DNA of 29,597 nucleotides from CAWACC01 sp964390695. GTDB lineage: Bacteria > Chlamydiota > Chlamydiia > Chlamydiales > Parachlamydiaceae. The stretch covers positions 1 to 29,597 of the forward strand of contig CAYMKI010000025.1 of the NCBI GenBank assembly GCA_964390695.1, read 5' to 3'. The notes under the pieces were generated by a model that made no database searches, had not been told where the DNA came from, and saw nothing but the letters and a program-made list of their open reading frames with translations. Both the position numbers and the translations under genes were made by a program. This document shows, one piece after another, positions 1 to 7,226 of the stretch (positions are counted from its first letter, which is position 1; each line of letters opens with the position of its first letter).

Positions 1-395
1 GTATGGGCTACTATCAGGAACGGCAGACTTAAAAATACAGCTAAAACCCCTTGGAATATGAACATGATGAACATTTTAAAATTTGAGTTTTCCTCTCCCC
101 ACTGTTCGCGGATTTCCCGATATCGAAAATCTTCTTCAGTGGTTAGATATCTCTGGAATAAATGCCACCCCAGGCGCGCGCTCCAGCACCATACCATGGC
201 CGTCAGCAAGATTTTCTTCGATAAGGCTGCTTCGCCTATTAATAAGTACGCTGCCATGGCCAACATGAAAGCTAGGCTCCATCCTATATCCACGATACCG
301 GCGTTGCGTTTGAAAAAATATATTATCCATAGAATGCTCATCATAGACAGAACGAGAAAAAAACTCGCCCCCAGCATTTCGCAAATATTACCCAT
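1..395 (-). CDS. DUF1295 family membrane protein (3-oxo-5-alpha-steroid dehydrogenase-like), C-terminus outside window
   Basis: Reading the minus strand from an ATG at 395 gives 131 codons open to the left window edge, so the 3' part of the gene is missing. The start has a strong ribosome binding site (GGGGGAGGATCAAAG just before ATG). The visible protein has hydrophobic helices near residues 7-27, 37-50 and 110 onward. It also shows the signature blocks GIVDIGWS and EDFRYREIREQWG typical of DUF1295 (COG3752), a family related to the C-terminal domain of steroid 5-alpha-reductases. The family is an inner-membrane protein set presumed to be NAD(P)H-dependent reductases acting on lipid substrates; the substrate is unknown. 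It lies downstream of the TraB-like gene on the same strand with a 230-bp gap, so it is probably transcribed separately. Family assignment is fairly sure; function is not. Confidence 0.75.
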   Translation of the reverse strand, partial: MGNICEMLGASFFLVLSMMSILWIIYFFKRNAGIVDIGWSLAFMLAMAAYLLIGEAALSKKILLTAMVWCWSARLGWHLFQRYLTTEEDFRYREIREQWGEENSNFKMFIMFIFQGVLAVFLSLPFLIVAH

Positions 396-625
396 CTTTG
401 ATCCTCCCCCATCTTTATATTTTTTCATCGCAAAATGGGGAATTTAATTCAATGGACTTCTGACTCGATTTTTGACAAAGTAGAGGTTTTAAAATCCAAA
501 TTGTCTCCTAAATCCTAGCTCACTAAAATATTTGTCATGTTTTTCAGACAAGTCTTGTTCAAGCGTGATTTAGGGGCGCAAGTTGTGTTTTAAGGAGCAA
601 GTTGCCGTCAGATTCATGTTCGGTT
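396..625. other. Intergenic region without gene
   Basis: No convincing ORF is seen. On the minus strand the short motif CAACYTGCNCC recurs three times between about 570 and 655, the last copy lying in the 3' end of the TraB-like gene. This could be decayed repeat sequence or chance. Any promoter for the DUF1295 gene should lie here, but no good -35/-10 pair stands out. Confidence 0.4.
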
Positions 626-1660
626 TCAAACTTTATTTTGGGGTGCAGGTTGAATTTTGAATGCATCAAAATACCTATCCAAAGCTTGCAGACTGTTATC
701 AAGCTTATTCAGAATATCTATATTTGTGATTTGACCTAATGCTGCTGTTCCTGGATATATCTCGGTAGTTTCTTGAATTTCCTTATCCACATAAAACACG
801 CTATATCTCAAATTTTCTTTATCCATCAGTTCTTTTAATTGTGGGTTTAATTGAGGTGGGATTGTTTTTGTAAGCAAGTGATTTCTGCCTGCAAGAATAA
901 AAACCTGCTGAAACTTGGAATCAGCTACCGTTTTTTGAATTTTTTCAACTAATGTCGTATCTCGTAATCTTACCAATTTCATTTCATTTGCAAAGTATGC
1001 ATTATTGAGTGCTATACTTACAAATCTCAAATGCAAATATACAAAATAGGCCATCCCTGTTTCGTTAGTTATTTTTTGCGGGTCAAATGGATCGTGCTGC
1101 TTTATACTTATTTCCCAGTCAGTTAACATCTTTTGGTAATCGGTCATGATGCTTGCGTCCAATTCCCCTGCCACTTTATTTCTAATTTGAATTATTTCAT
1201 GCCGAAATTGTTCTTCGTCAAATCTCCCTAATTCTAAGCTTTTTAACAGTTTATCTGCTATTAGAGATAGAAAATGCAAATACACTTGGTACATTGCACC
1301 TCTTTCTGATCTAGGAATATCCCAACCTTGAATAGGAATATTTTTCGATTCAACAAATTCAAGATCAATTATTCTTGAAATCATGGCTTTTTGATCAACA
1401 GAGAGATTTGATGTGCTATGATCAACTCCCTCCACTAAAAGCAATCCGTTTTGGTACAGGGCTTTCAATAATGAGCTATTAACTTCGCGTATATTCGTGT
1501 TAAAATGTGTATCTGCTAACATAATCACTTTTAATTCTGTTAAGTCGTTCGTGTTATTTATTGATTTAAGCTTTAACCCATTCGTTAAACTAAAATTCCT
1601 GATAAATTCATTAATATCAACACTTTTTATTTGACTTTCAACAAAATTACTTTTTATCAA
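626..1660 (-). CDS. Putative TraB/ChaN/Tiki-superfamily-like protein
   Basis: A 344-residue protein with no obvious signal peptide or membrane segment. The central part has the block order of the Tiki/TraB/ChaN fold: an early strand with an acidic-His motif (VIMLADTHFN near residues 45-54), then LLKALYQNGLLLVEG (about 64-78), and a late strand with FILAGRNHLL (about 254-263). In this superfamily such residues form a metal- or haem-associated site, with proteolytic activity shown for Tiki proteins. Specific function cannot be given. Start choice: the first codon is TTG, but it is preceded by a near-perfect Shine-Dalgarno (TAGGAGG, five bases upstream); the first internal ATG is at residue 47, inside the conserved core. 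The gene is markedly AT-rich compared with the fad and pyr genes, which may indicate separate acquisition. An erythromycin-esterase-like alternative is possible. Confidence 0.45.
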   Translation of the reverse strand: MIKSNFVESQIKSVDINEFIRNFSLTNGLKLKSINNTNDLTELKVIMLADTHFNTNIREVNSSLLKALYQNGLLLVEGVDHSTSNLSVDQKAMISRIIDLEFVESKNIPIQGWDIPRSERGAMYQVYLHFLSLIADKLLKSLELGRFDEEQFRHEIIQIRNKVAGELDASIMTDYQKMLTDWEISIKQHDPFDPQKITNETGMAYFVYLHLRFVSIALNNAYFANEMKLVRLRDTTLVEKIQKTVADSKFQQVFILAGRNHLLTKTIPPQLNPQLKELMDKENLRYSVFYVDKEIQETTEIYPGTAALGQITNIDILNKLDNSLQALDRYFDAFKIQPAPQNKV

Positions 1661-1791
1661 AACAACCTCCTACAAATAGTAATAATAATTATAATTTAAA
1701 TTGCATTAATAAATCAAAACAAAAATCATACTCTAATCAAGTACAGCCTGTTCTTCACTAACTAACTTGATGCGTGTCCGGATCAGAGTAT

Positions 1792-1821
1792 TCGACAAGA
1801 AAATATAACTTTAGCTATAAT
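1792..1821 (+). promoter_or_regulatory. Candidate sigma-70 promoter for sufE
   Basis: TCGACA (1792-1797) and a consensus TATAAT (1816-1821) are separated by 18 bases. Transcription from here would give a leader of about 180 bases carrying the 1910-1980 hairpin before the sufE ATG. Based only on match to consensus. Confidence 0.35.
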
Positions 1822-1909
1822 GTTTTTATATTTAGCTCGACTTTGCAATATTTTCGACGATGACGCAGATAACTAAAATTCAAAGATGTCGCAAAGTTGT
1901 GCTTTGATG

Positions 1910-1980
1910 TATACCCAAACGACCAGAAAATTTGGAATTTCGACCGAGCCAAAGCCAAATTTTCAAGTCCATTGGGTATA
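1910..1980. repeat. Imperfect inverted repeat (26-bp arms) upstream of sufE
   Basis: Arms 1910-1935 and 1955-1980 pair at 22 of 26 positions, with perfect ends (TATACCCAA / TTGGGTATA) and perfect inner ends (GAAAATTTGG / CCAAATTTTC), around a 19-base loop. There is no T-tract, so a simple intrinsic terminator is unlikely. It could be a leader hairpin, a protein-binding site or a small fold-back element. An exact reverse complement of its first 11 bases recurs at 2487-2497, on the other side of sufE. Confidence 0.7.
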
Positions 1981-2007
1981 ATTGCAAAACGCTTGATTTA
2001 GGGTTTT

Positions 2008-2439
2008 ATGGAAAATTCTTGCCTAAAAAAACAACAATACATAGTGGATCTTTTCCAAAGCTGCGCCAGCCAAGAGGAACGCTATCAGCAAATCATTGAT
2101 TTAGGCAAGCACCTGCCCAAGCTGGATGCGGTTTACAAAAATCCCGAAAATAGAGTCGCGGGATGTCAAAGCCTCTTATATTTACGCACCTATCAGGAAA
2201 ACTCACTACTTTATTTTGAAGCCGATTCAGACGCCTTGATCTCTGCCGGTCTAGCAGCTATTTTGATACAAGTGTACAGCGGGGAAACTGCAGAGACAAT
2301 TCTGACCCAGGCTCCAGCTTATCTTGAGCAGCTAGGCATCACGGCCAGCCTCACTCCCAATCGAGCCAATGGGCTCTACAGCATTCATTTGAGGATGAAG
2401 CAGGAAGCTTTAAAAGCTCTCCTCACAAAAAAAGCCTAA
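2008..2439 (+). CDS. sufE: SufE-like cysteine desulfurase sulfur acceptor
   Basis: A 143-residue cytosolic protein of usual SufE length (about 138-147). SufE accepts persulfide sulfur from the desulfurase SufS on an active-site cysteine, stimulates SufS, and hands sulfur to the SufBCD scaffold for Fe-S cluster assembly. The diagnostic motif is RVAGCQSLLYL with the acceptor cysteine at residue 53, aligning with Cys51 of E. coli SufE; the LDAVYKNPENRV segment before it is also typical. The ATG at 2008 is preceded by a weak AGGG. No other suf gene is adjacent, so the partner SufS must be elsewhere. The gene is flanked by inverted 11-bp copies of TATACCCAAAC. CsdE is an alternative name for the same family. 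Confidence 0.9.
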   Translation: MENSCLKKQQYIVDLFQSCASQEERYQQIIDLGKHLPKLDAVYKNPENRVAGCQSLLYLRTYQENSLLYFEADSDALISAGLAAILIQVYSGETAETILTQAPAYLEQLGITASLTPNRANGLYSIHLRMKQEALKALLTKKA

Positions 2440-2466
2440 CACACTACAGATGATAGTGGGCACTCC

Positions 2467-2480
2467 ATATATGCATATAT
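2467..2480. repeat. Perfect 14-bp palindrome upstream of the phosphate uptake pair
   Basis: ATATATGCATATAT is self-complementary. It lies between the end of sufE and the DUF47 gene and could be an operator; its AT-richness makes a chance origin plausible. Confidence 0.4.
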
Positions 2481-2499
2481 TCAGGTGTTTGGGTATAAA

Positions 2500-2528
2500 T
2501 TGTCACAAAATTCTTCTTTTCTTTAATG
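2500..2528 (+). promoter_or_regulatory. Weak candidate promoter for DUF47-pit operon
   Basis: TTGTCA (2500-2505) and TTAATG (2523-2528) with 17-bp spacing. The -10 is a poor match. It sits just 3' of the GTTTGGGTATA repeat at 2487-2497 and 54 bases before the GTG start of the first gene. Confidence 0.25.
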
Positions 2529-2582
2529 TTTTCGTAACTATAGTACAAGTGATAGGACCTAATTTCGGCAAGGAGATCTGTT

Positions 2583-3209
2583 GTGTTCAAAAATTTATGG
2601 CCTCAAGAAGCTTGTTTTTTCGATAACTTTGAAACTCAAGCCAAGCTCTTGAATGAAGCCGCTCTTATTTTTTTAGACATCGCATCGAATGAGAGTAATA
2701 TGATCGACAAAATCCAGGAAATCAAACACCTGGAAACAGAAGCCGATAAAATCACCCATGCCACCTTGGAAGCCCTGCATAAAACTTTTATTACACCTTT
2801 TGACCGCGACGACATCCATAGGCTTACCACGCTTTTAGACGATATCATCGACGAGGTAGAAGCCGCCGCCGACTGTCTGATCATCTATAAAATAGAACAG
2901 CTAACCTCCTCGGCCAAAGGAGCCGCGAATATTCTGGCCGCCTGTACGCTGGAGATCTGTTATCTGGTCAAAAATCTCAGAGACCTAAAAAATATCCAAT
3001 CCATGATGAAGCACTTCGAACACATCAGCCGCGGGAAAAGCGAAGCCGACCAGCTCACCCGCAATGCACTGGGACAACTCTTTGAGGAAGAACTCGATGC
3101 ACGCATGATCATCAAGTGGAAAGAAATTTATGAACACCTAGATAAATCCATAGATCTCTGCGATGATGTGGCCAATCTCATCGAAGGGATTGTACTCGAG
3201 TATTCGTGA
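2583..3209 (+). CDS. DUF47 / PhoU-like Pit accessory protein
   Basis: A 208-residue, almost wholly helical, acidic cytosolic protein of the DUF47 family (TIGR00153-like), distantly related to PhoU. The metal-binding-type repeats are visible as KHLETEADKITHATLEAL (about 48-65), FITPFDRDDIHRLT (69-82) and DDIIDEVEAAADCL (87-100). These proteins are regularly encoded directly upstream of Pit phosphate permeases and are thought to regulate or assemble them. The start is a GTG with AGGAG seven bases upstream. The stop TGA overlaps the next gene's start, so the two are translationally coupled. Close in size to the chlamydial homologues of this pair. Confidence 0.85.
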   Translation: MFKNLWPQEACFFDNFETQAKLLNEAALIFLDIASNESNMIDKIQEIKHLETEADKITHATLEALHKTFITPFDRDDIHRLTTLLDDIIDEVEAAADCLIIYKIEQLTSSAKGAANILAACTLEICYLVKNLRDLKNIQSMMKHFEHISRGKSEADQLTRNALGQLFEEELDARMIIKWKEIYEHLDKSIDLCDDVANLIEGIVLEYS

Positions 3210-4240
3210 TGGACGCCGAGGTATTCCACTATCTCCTACTGCTGATCGGCATCGCCTTGATATTTGATTTTATCAATGGATTCCATGATGCCGCTAACTC
3301 CGTTGCCACGATTGTCTCCACCAATGTCTTAAAACCCACCACTGCTGTCGTATTGGCCGCCTTGAGCAATTTTGCTGCCATGCTGATATTCACCCCTAAA
3401 GTCGCAGAGACGATTTCCCATATCGTTATTTTGGAGCCCGGCAGTTTGGTCTATTTGAATGTGCTTTTCGCCGGACTCATCGGAGCCATAGCTTGGGATC
3501 TGCTGACTTGGGTGCTGGGACTTCCTACTAGCTCTTCACATGCGTTGATAGGCGGTGTTGCCGGCGCCGGCATCGCCCATGGAGGCTGGGATGCCCTACA
3601 TTGGGACATCATTATCATCACAGTCAAGTTCATTATTATAGCCCCATGCTTAGGCGCCTACCTGGCGTATTTGCTGATGTTCATGTCCTTATGGATCTGC
3701 CGAAATCTAAATCGCACGCGAGTCGATGCGTTCTTCCGACGAGGCCAGCTGTTGACTGCAGCCCTCTATTCGATCGGCCATGGCGGCAATGACGCCCAAA
3801 AAACCATGGGCATTATTTTTGCCTTGCTCGTCGCTGCGGGACAATTAGACAAAGACGCAAAACTCTCCTTGATGAATATTAAGACCTCCTGGATCATCAT
3901 AGCCTGCCATACCGCCATCGGTCTGGGTACGGCTTTTGGGGGGTGGAGAATTATTCGCACCATGGGAATGAAAATCACCAAGTTAAAACCCATCAGCGGC
4001 TTTTGCGCCGAGTCCGCCGGGGCTTTCACCTTATTTTTGTCGACTATCGGCGGCGTACCGGTATCGACCACGCACACCATCACCGGTGCGATCATAGGCG
4101 CCGGCTCCGCAATCAACGGCTATTCCCGCGTCAAATGGGGCATCGCCTACAAAATCCTGATCTCATGGTTCATCACCATTCCCTTATCGGGATTAGTCGC
4201 TGCCGCTTTTTACTATCTGCTAAAGCTATTTGTGCCGTGA
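3209..4240 (+). CDS. pit: Pit-family inorganic phosphate permease
   Basis: A polytopic inner-membrane protein of about 343 residues. Pit proteins (PHO-4 family) import phosphate, usually as a metal-phosphate complex with protons or as sodium symport. The two family signatures are present: FDFINGFHDAANSVAT near the N-terminus and GHGGNDAQKTMG in the middle, followed by the second-half motif GGVPVSTTHTITGAIIGAG. The length fits the short bacterial Pit type rather than the roughly 500-residue E. coli PitA. The start is taken as ATG 3209, overlapping the DUF47 stop by one base (TGATG); an in-frame GTG at 3206 is the alternative. The stop codon lies inside the left arm of a long palindrome. Ion specificity is not readable. 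Confidence 0.92.
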   Translation: MDAEVFHYLLLLIGIALIFDFINGFHDAANSVATIVSTNVLKPTTAVVLAALSNFAAMLIFTPKVAETISHIVILEPGSLVYLNVLFAGLIGAIAWDLLTWVLGLPTSSSHALIGGVAGAGIAHGGWDALHWDIIIITVKFIIIAPCLGAYLAYLLMFMSLWICRNLNRTRVDAFFRRGQLLTAALYSIGHGGNDAQKTMGIIFALLVAAGQLDKDAKLSLMNIKTSWIIIACHTAIGLGTAFGGWRIIRTMGMKITKLKPISGFCAESAGAFTLFLSTIGGVPVSTTHTITGAIIGAGSAINGYSRVKWGIAYKILISWFITIPLSGLVAAAFYYLLKLFVP

Positions 4241-4417
4241 GTGACTCGCTCACCTTACGCAAAAGGGATAGCGATCAAATGGATTTTTTGATTTCAGAAA
4301 AAAGTCAAAAATGCTCGCCATATTTTTCTCAATATGACTGCGCTTTTTGTCTTTTTCCGCAATCAAAACCTCTCATTTGCTCATCTATCCCTTAATTGCG
4401 TAAGGTGAGTTACTCAC
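4237..4417. repeat. 181-bp fold-back palindrome between convergent genes
   Basis: The left half (from 4237, GTGAGTGACTCGCTCACC...) and the reverse complement of the right half (from 4417, GTGAGTAACTCACCTTACGC...) align along nearly their full length, about 90 bases, with a few small indels. The best blocks are CACCTTACGC, AGGGATAG, CAAATG, TTTTGATT and GAAAAA. The outer ends are themselves short palindromes (GTGAG..CTCAC). It begins in the pit stop codon and ends one base before the stop codon of the first collagen-like gene. It could be a bidirectional terminator, but is longer than needed for that; a MITE-like fold-back element is the alternative. Confidence 0.8.
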
Positions 4418-4418
4418 A

Positions 4419-5303
4419 CTATTCTATATTGATGCCTGCACTTCCGAAACCATCTATGATAGCATCCAAAGGTCCAGTTGCCCCGCCTAAAGACAATGAA
4501 AACACCATCAGCAAACGATCCTGAGGGGTAATGGAAATATTCAGCGGCCCTACGGTAGCATATTTGGACAAGCCTGAAAAAAAGTCAAAATAAGACCAAT
4601 TCATATTCACCACCGCAGAAGAGATCGGAGTAAAGATATTATTCGGCGGTGTGGACTGATAAAGCTGGGCAGTGACTGTAATCGTAGGAGAACCCACATT
4701 GAATATAAAGCCTCCGGTAGCACCGGTGGGCGTAAAAAAAGCCGACATCGACGTTAAAACCCTATCGGTAGAAATGATATAGGCAAAATTTTCATAAACA
4801 CCAAAACCACCAGAAATGTCGATTTGACCGGGCGTTGCCGTCAAAGATATGCCGCTGATGTTATTTCCAAAACCCACCAACATTGCTGTTGAAGGCGTCC
4901 CATCGGCTAGTGAAGCCATTTCTCCCGTCGGGCCGGTAGCATACGGTATGATAGAGCCGCTGCCTATATCCCCAGTGGCGCCGCCCGAACCCATCGGCCC
5001 TTGCGGCCCAACTAATCCCGTAGCTCCTGTTGGCCCCGTGGGACCTGTAGGACCTCGACCTGAAGGCCCAGTCGGTCCTATAGGCCCGGTTCTCCCTGTA
5101 GGTCCTTTGAGACCTTCTGGACCTTGCGGTCCGGGAAGTCCGGTAGGTCCTGCATCCGGGGTGTCGCAAGAAGCTCTAACATTTATACCTAGAGACCTGA
5201 AGTCTTTTGTCGAATCACTAAAGGCTAAAGCTGGCAAGCCTAATGAAATGTTCAAACATGAACCTATAGCTAGCTGTTTCAGTGTGGTGTATAACGATTG
5301 CAT
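4419..5303 (-). CDS. Collagen-like surface protein with BclB-type C-terminal domain (copy 1)
   Basis: A 294-residue secreted protein. Residues 1-28 form a signal peptide ending near ALAFS. A short stalk carries the motif RASCDTPDAG with the only mature-region cysteine (C46). Gly-X-Y collagen triplets run from about 52 to 115, rich in GPTGPTG with one register slip (SGRGPTG). The C-terminal domain (118-294) starts with IIPYATG and carries hallmarks of the BclB exosporium-glycoprotein C-terminal domain of spore-forming Firmicutes: LVGFGNN, ITVTAQLYQSTPPNNIFTP and DRLLMVFSLSL. In collagen-like proteins such a domain trimerises and nucleates the triple helix. It is last of three paralogous genes in tandem and probably cotranscribed with them. 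Function, as adhesin or surface coat, is inferred. Confidence 0.85.
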   Translation of the reverse strand: MQSLYTTLKQLAIGSCLNISLGLPALAFSDSTKDFRSLGINVRASCDTPDAGPTGLPGPQGPEGLKGPTGRTGPIGPTGPSGRGPTGPTGPTGATGLVGPQGPMGSGGATGDIGSGSIIPYATGPTGEMASLADGTPSTAMLVGFGNNISGISLTATPGQIDISGGFGVYENFAYIISTDRVLTSMSAFFTPTGATGGFIFNVGSPTITVTAQLYQSTPPNNIFTPISSAVVNMNWSYFDFFSGLSKYATVGPLNISITPQDRLLMVFSLSLGGATGPLDAIIDGFGSAGINIE

Positions 5304-5364
5304 TATTTGCTACCTTTATTTAAAAATTAAATCCAAACTTTTGTGAGCATTTTATGTGGCAAAC

Positions 5365-6297
5365 CTATTCGATGGTAACGCCTCCGCTAAAGTAGACAAA
5401 AAATTCTGTACTACCAAGAGGGCCGAAGCCTGGTTGAAAATCAGCCAAAACACTATAGGTGTAAACCATCAATAAGCGATCCGTTACATCCACAGAATAA
5501 AACGATGACGACGATCCTGTAAAGACAGTTCCTAAGGGAATACTTACGGGCGGACTTGTAGGTGGTGAACTTATTGTCACTGCAATTCCAGTGGGGTTAA
5601 ACTGATTTGGGTTAACTAAATTGGAGGCAATATACAATTCTGCTGTTATAGTAATTGCCAGTGCATTAAGTCCAAATTGCGGGTTAATGGTATACGGACT
5701 CGCCGTAGTTAAAGTAACTGCCATATCTGTGATTGTGCCGCTTCTAGGCACTGAAAATGCATAGTTCGAATAAGGGCTGCCCGTTAAATCTATGACACCT
5801 GTGCTCACATCAACCCCTTCGATTGCGGTGCCAAAGCCTATAATAGCTCCGTATAAAGAATTTCCCGGGGGAGATGCGTTAGCTGTTGCACCCACAGATA
5901 CACCTGAAGCATAGGGAATGATAGCTCCTGGACCAATATCTCCCACAGAACCTGTAGAGCCTGTAGGTCCGGTCGGCCCTACTGGGCCCATAGGTCCGCT
6001 ACCACCCACAGGTCCCAAGATCCCATTGGAAGGACCCGGCTCCCCTACCGGACCGGTATAACCTCTATACCCTTGCGGTCCTGTAAGCCCTTGCGGCCCT
6101 TGCGATCCTCTAATCCCCTGGGGCCCTCGGTCGGGAGAATCACAAGAAGCTCTAAAGTCTTGCCTCAACTGCACTTTATCTTGCACATCTTCAGCCATAG
6201 TAAAAAATGGTAGGCACGTAGCAGCAACTAAAGGCATGTATAAAACAAAATACACTGTATTTTTTGACAGGTTAACAAGGTGATATTTTAGGTGCAT
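5365..6297 (-). CDS. Collagen-like surface protein with BclB-type C-terminal domain (copy 2)
   Basis: A 310-residue paralogue of its neighbours. The start chosen is the ATG at 6297, because GGGAG lies five bases before it; an in-frame TTG at 6309 would place that Shine-Dalgarno inside the gene. Residues about 1-35 are a signal peptide with a hydrophobic core (VYFVLYMPLVAAT). The conserved cysteine motif RASCDSPDRG follows (C52, again the only mature-region cysteine). Collagen triplets span about 58-121 and include non-Pro interruptions (GYRGYTG, NGILG). The C-terminal domain (126-310) begins AIIPYASG and includes IIGFGTAIEGVDV, ITITAELY and DRLLMVYTYSV. The collagen region is less regular than in copy 3. 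Spacing to copy 1 is 61 bp. Confidence 0.85.
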   Translation of the reverse strand: MHLKYHLVNLSKNTVYFVLYMPLVAATCLPFFTMAEDVQDKVQLRQDFRASCDSPDRGPQGIRGSQGPQGLTGPQGYRGYTGPVGEPGPSNGILGPVGGSGPMGPVGPTGPTGSTGSVGDIGPGAIIPYASGVSVGATANASPPGNSLYGAIIGFGTAIEGVDVSTGVIDLTGSPYSNYAFSVPRSGTITDMAVTLTTASPYTINPQFGLNALAITITAELYIASNLVNPNQFNPTGIAVTISSPPTSPPVSIPLGTVFTGSSSSFYSVDVTDRLLMVYTYSVLADFQPGFGPLGSTEFFVYFSGGVTIE

Positions 6298-6322
6298 CGA
6301 GACTCCCAATCTTGTATGTTTA

Positions 6323-7171
6323 TTAGTTTATCGTAATCTCTCCACTGGCATACCCGGATATAACTACATCTTGAGATAATGACGGTGTGACAGAAAAGAC
6401 CAGTAATATGCGCGATCCGGCAGATATGAACTGACTGGTATTCACTACGGCGCTATACACATTTCCCGGTTGGATAGAGGACAGTAGTAAAGGTCCAAAG
6501 TCTACTTCAATGCCTGAAGGAGAAAAAAAATCATCAACCCCAGAGTTAGTGTAAAGTTGAGCGGAAATGGTAACCGTGGCACCTGTAGGTCCAACGGGTG
6601 TAGCCACAGGACTAAAATAGACAGCCAATGACCTGATGACACCGTTTCGGGGCATTGAAAAGGGGTGATACTTATTTACCGCAAAAAAGTCGGAGAATAT
6701 ATCTATCGTAGTAGAAGGTGTTGCAGGCAAATTATCCGCATAATTACCCCAGCTGACGAATGCAATCCTAGGCCTAACATTTGTAGTATTTCCCGTATGC
6801 AGATCTATAGTCCCTCCCGAGGCATAGGGAATTATCGTGCTGTTTCCGCTGGGCCCGGTATTGCCCCGTGGACCTGTAGGGCCGGTTGCTCCTGTGGGAC
6901 CGGTAGGGCCCAAGGGCCCCATGGGGCCAGGCAGATTGCCTGAAGGGCCAGTAGGACCGGTGGGACCGGTAGGGCCGGGCTCTCCCCTGGGGCCTTGTGG
7001 ACCCTGTGGCCCTACAGGACCTGTGGCCCCTTGCTGGGGCCTCTCGCACGTTGCGTTGATTTTTGTTCCTAAAGACTTCAACGAATTCTCAGTGTCCGCG
7101 GCAGATAGGGCCGCCTGAAACAGCAAAGCCGAAAATACAGAACCCGTGATGCGTGTGCTCCATTTAGACAT
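6323..7171 (-). CDS. Collagen-like surface protein with BclB-type C-terminal domain (copy 3)
   Basis: A 282-residue protein, the first of the collagen trio in transcription order, with a good ribosome binding site (GGGAG six bases before ATG). The signal peptide covers residues 1-24 (ALLFQAALSAA). The stalk carries NATCERPQQG with the single cysteine C42. The collagen stretch (48-110) is the most regular of the three, dominated by GPTGPTG and GPQGPQG. The BclB-like domain (113-282) starts TIIPYASGG and contains FSMPRNGVIRSLAVYFSPV, VTISAQLY and SRILLVFSV, close to the Firmicute domain consensus as I recall it. Single cysteines at the same place next to the collagen start in all three suggest a disulfide knot joining chains; that is inference. 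Intergenic spacing is 55 bp to the upstream barrel gene and at most 25 bp to copy 2. Confidence 0.87.
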   Translation of the reverse strand: MSKWSTRITGSVFSALLFQAALSAADTENSLKSLGTKINATCERPQQGATGPVGPQGPQGPRGEPGPTGPTGPTGPSGNLPGPMGPLGPTGPTGATGPTGPRGNTGPSGNSTIIPYASGGTIDLHTGNTTNVRPRIAFVSWGNYADNLPATPSTTIDIFSDFFAVNKYHPFSMPRNGVIRSLAVYFSPVATPVGPTGATVTISAQLYTNSGVDDFFSPSGIEVDFGPLLLSSIQPGNVYSAVVNTSQFISAGSRILLVFSVTPSLSQDVVISGYASGEITIN

Positions 7172-7226
7172 TTATATCTCCCTGATTTATAAGCCATGTA
7201 TCTGTTGACGTTATATGCATGATCGC

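Larger units (their letters stand above)
1661..2007. other. Divergent intergenic region between TraB-like gene and sufE
   Basis: 347 bp, AT-rich, no gene. It holds the TraB-like gene's Shine-Dalgarno at its left edge, a candidate plus-strand promoter near 1792-1821, and a long imperfect hairpin (1910-1980) just before sufE. Confidence 0.6.

Noticed and set aside
58..447. Plus-strand ORF of 129 codons at the left edge, and a minus-strand 82-codon ORF at 136-384
   Set aside because: Both are shadows of the DUF1295 gene read from ATG 395 in another minus-strand frame, which has family motifs and a strong ribosome binding site.
4849..5346. Plus-strand Pro/Gly-rich ORF (GPVGPVGP) opposite a collagen-like gene; similar at 6837-7118
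   Set aside because: Complement of GGN-CCN collagen codons: Gly-Pro repeats read as Gly/Pro on both strands. The minus-strand genes have signal peptides, Shine-Dalgarno sites and a recognised C-terminal domain.
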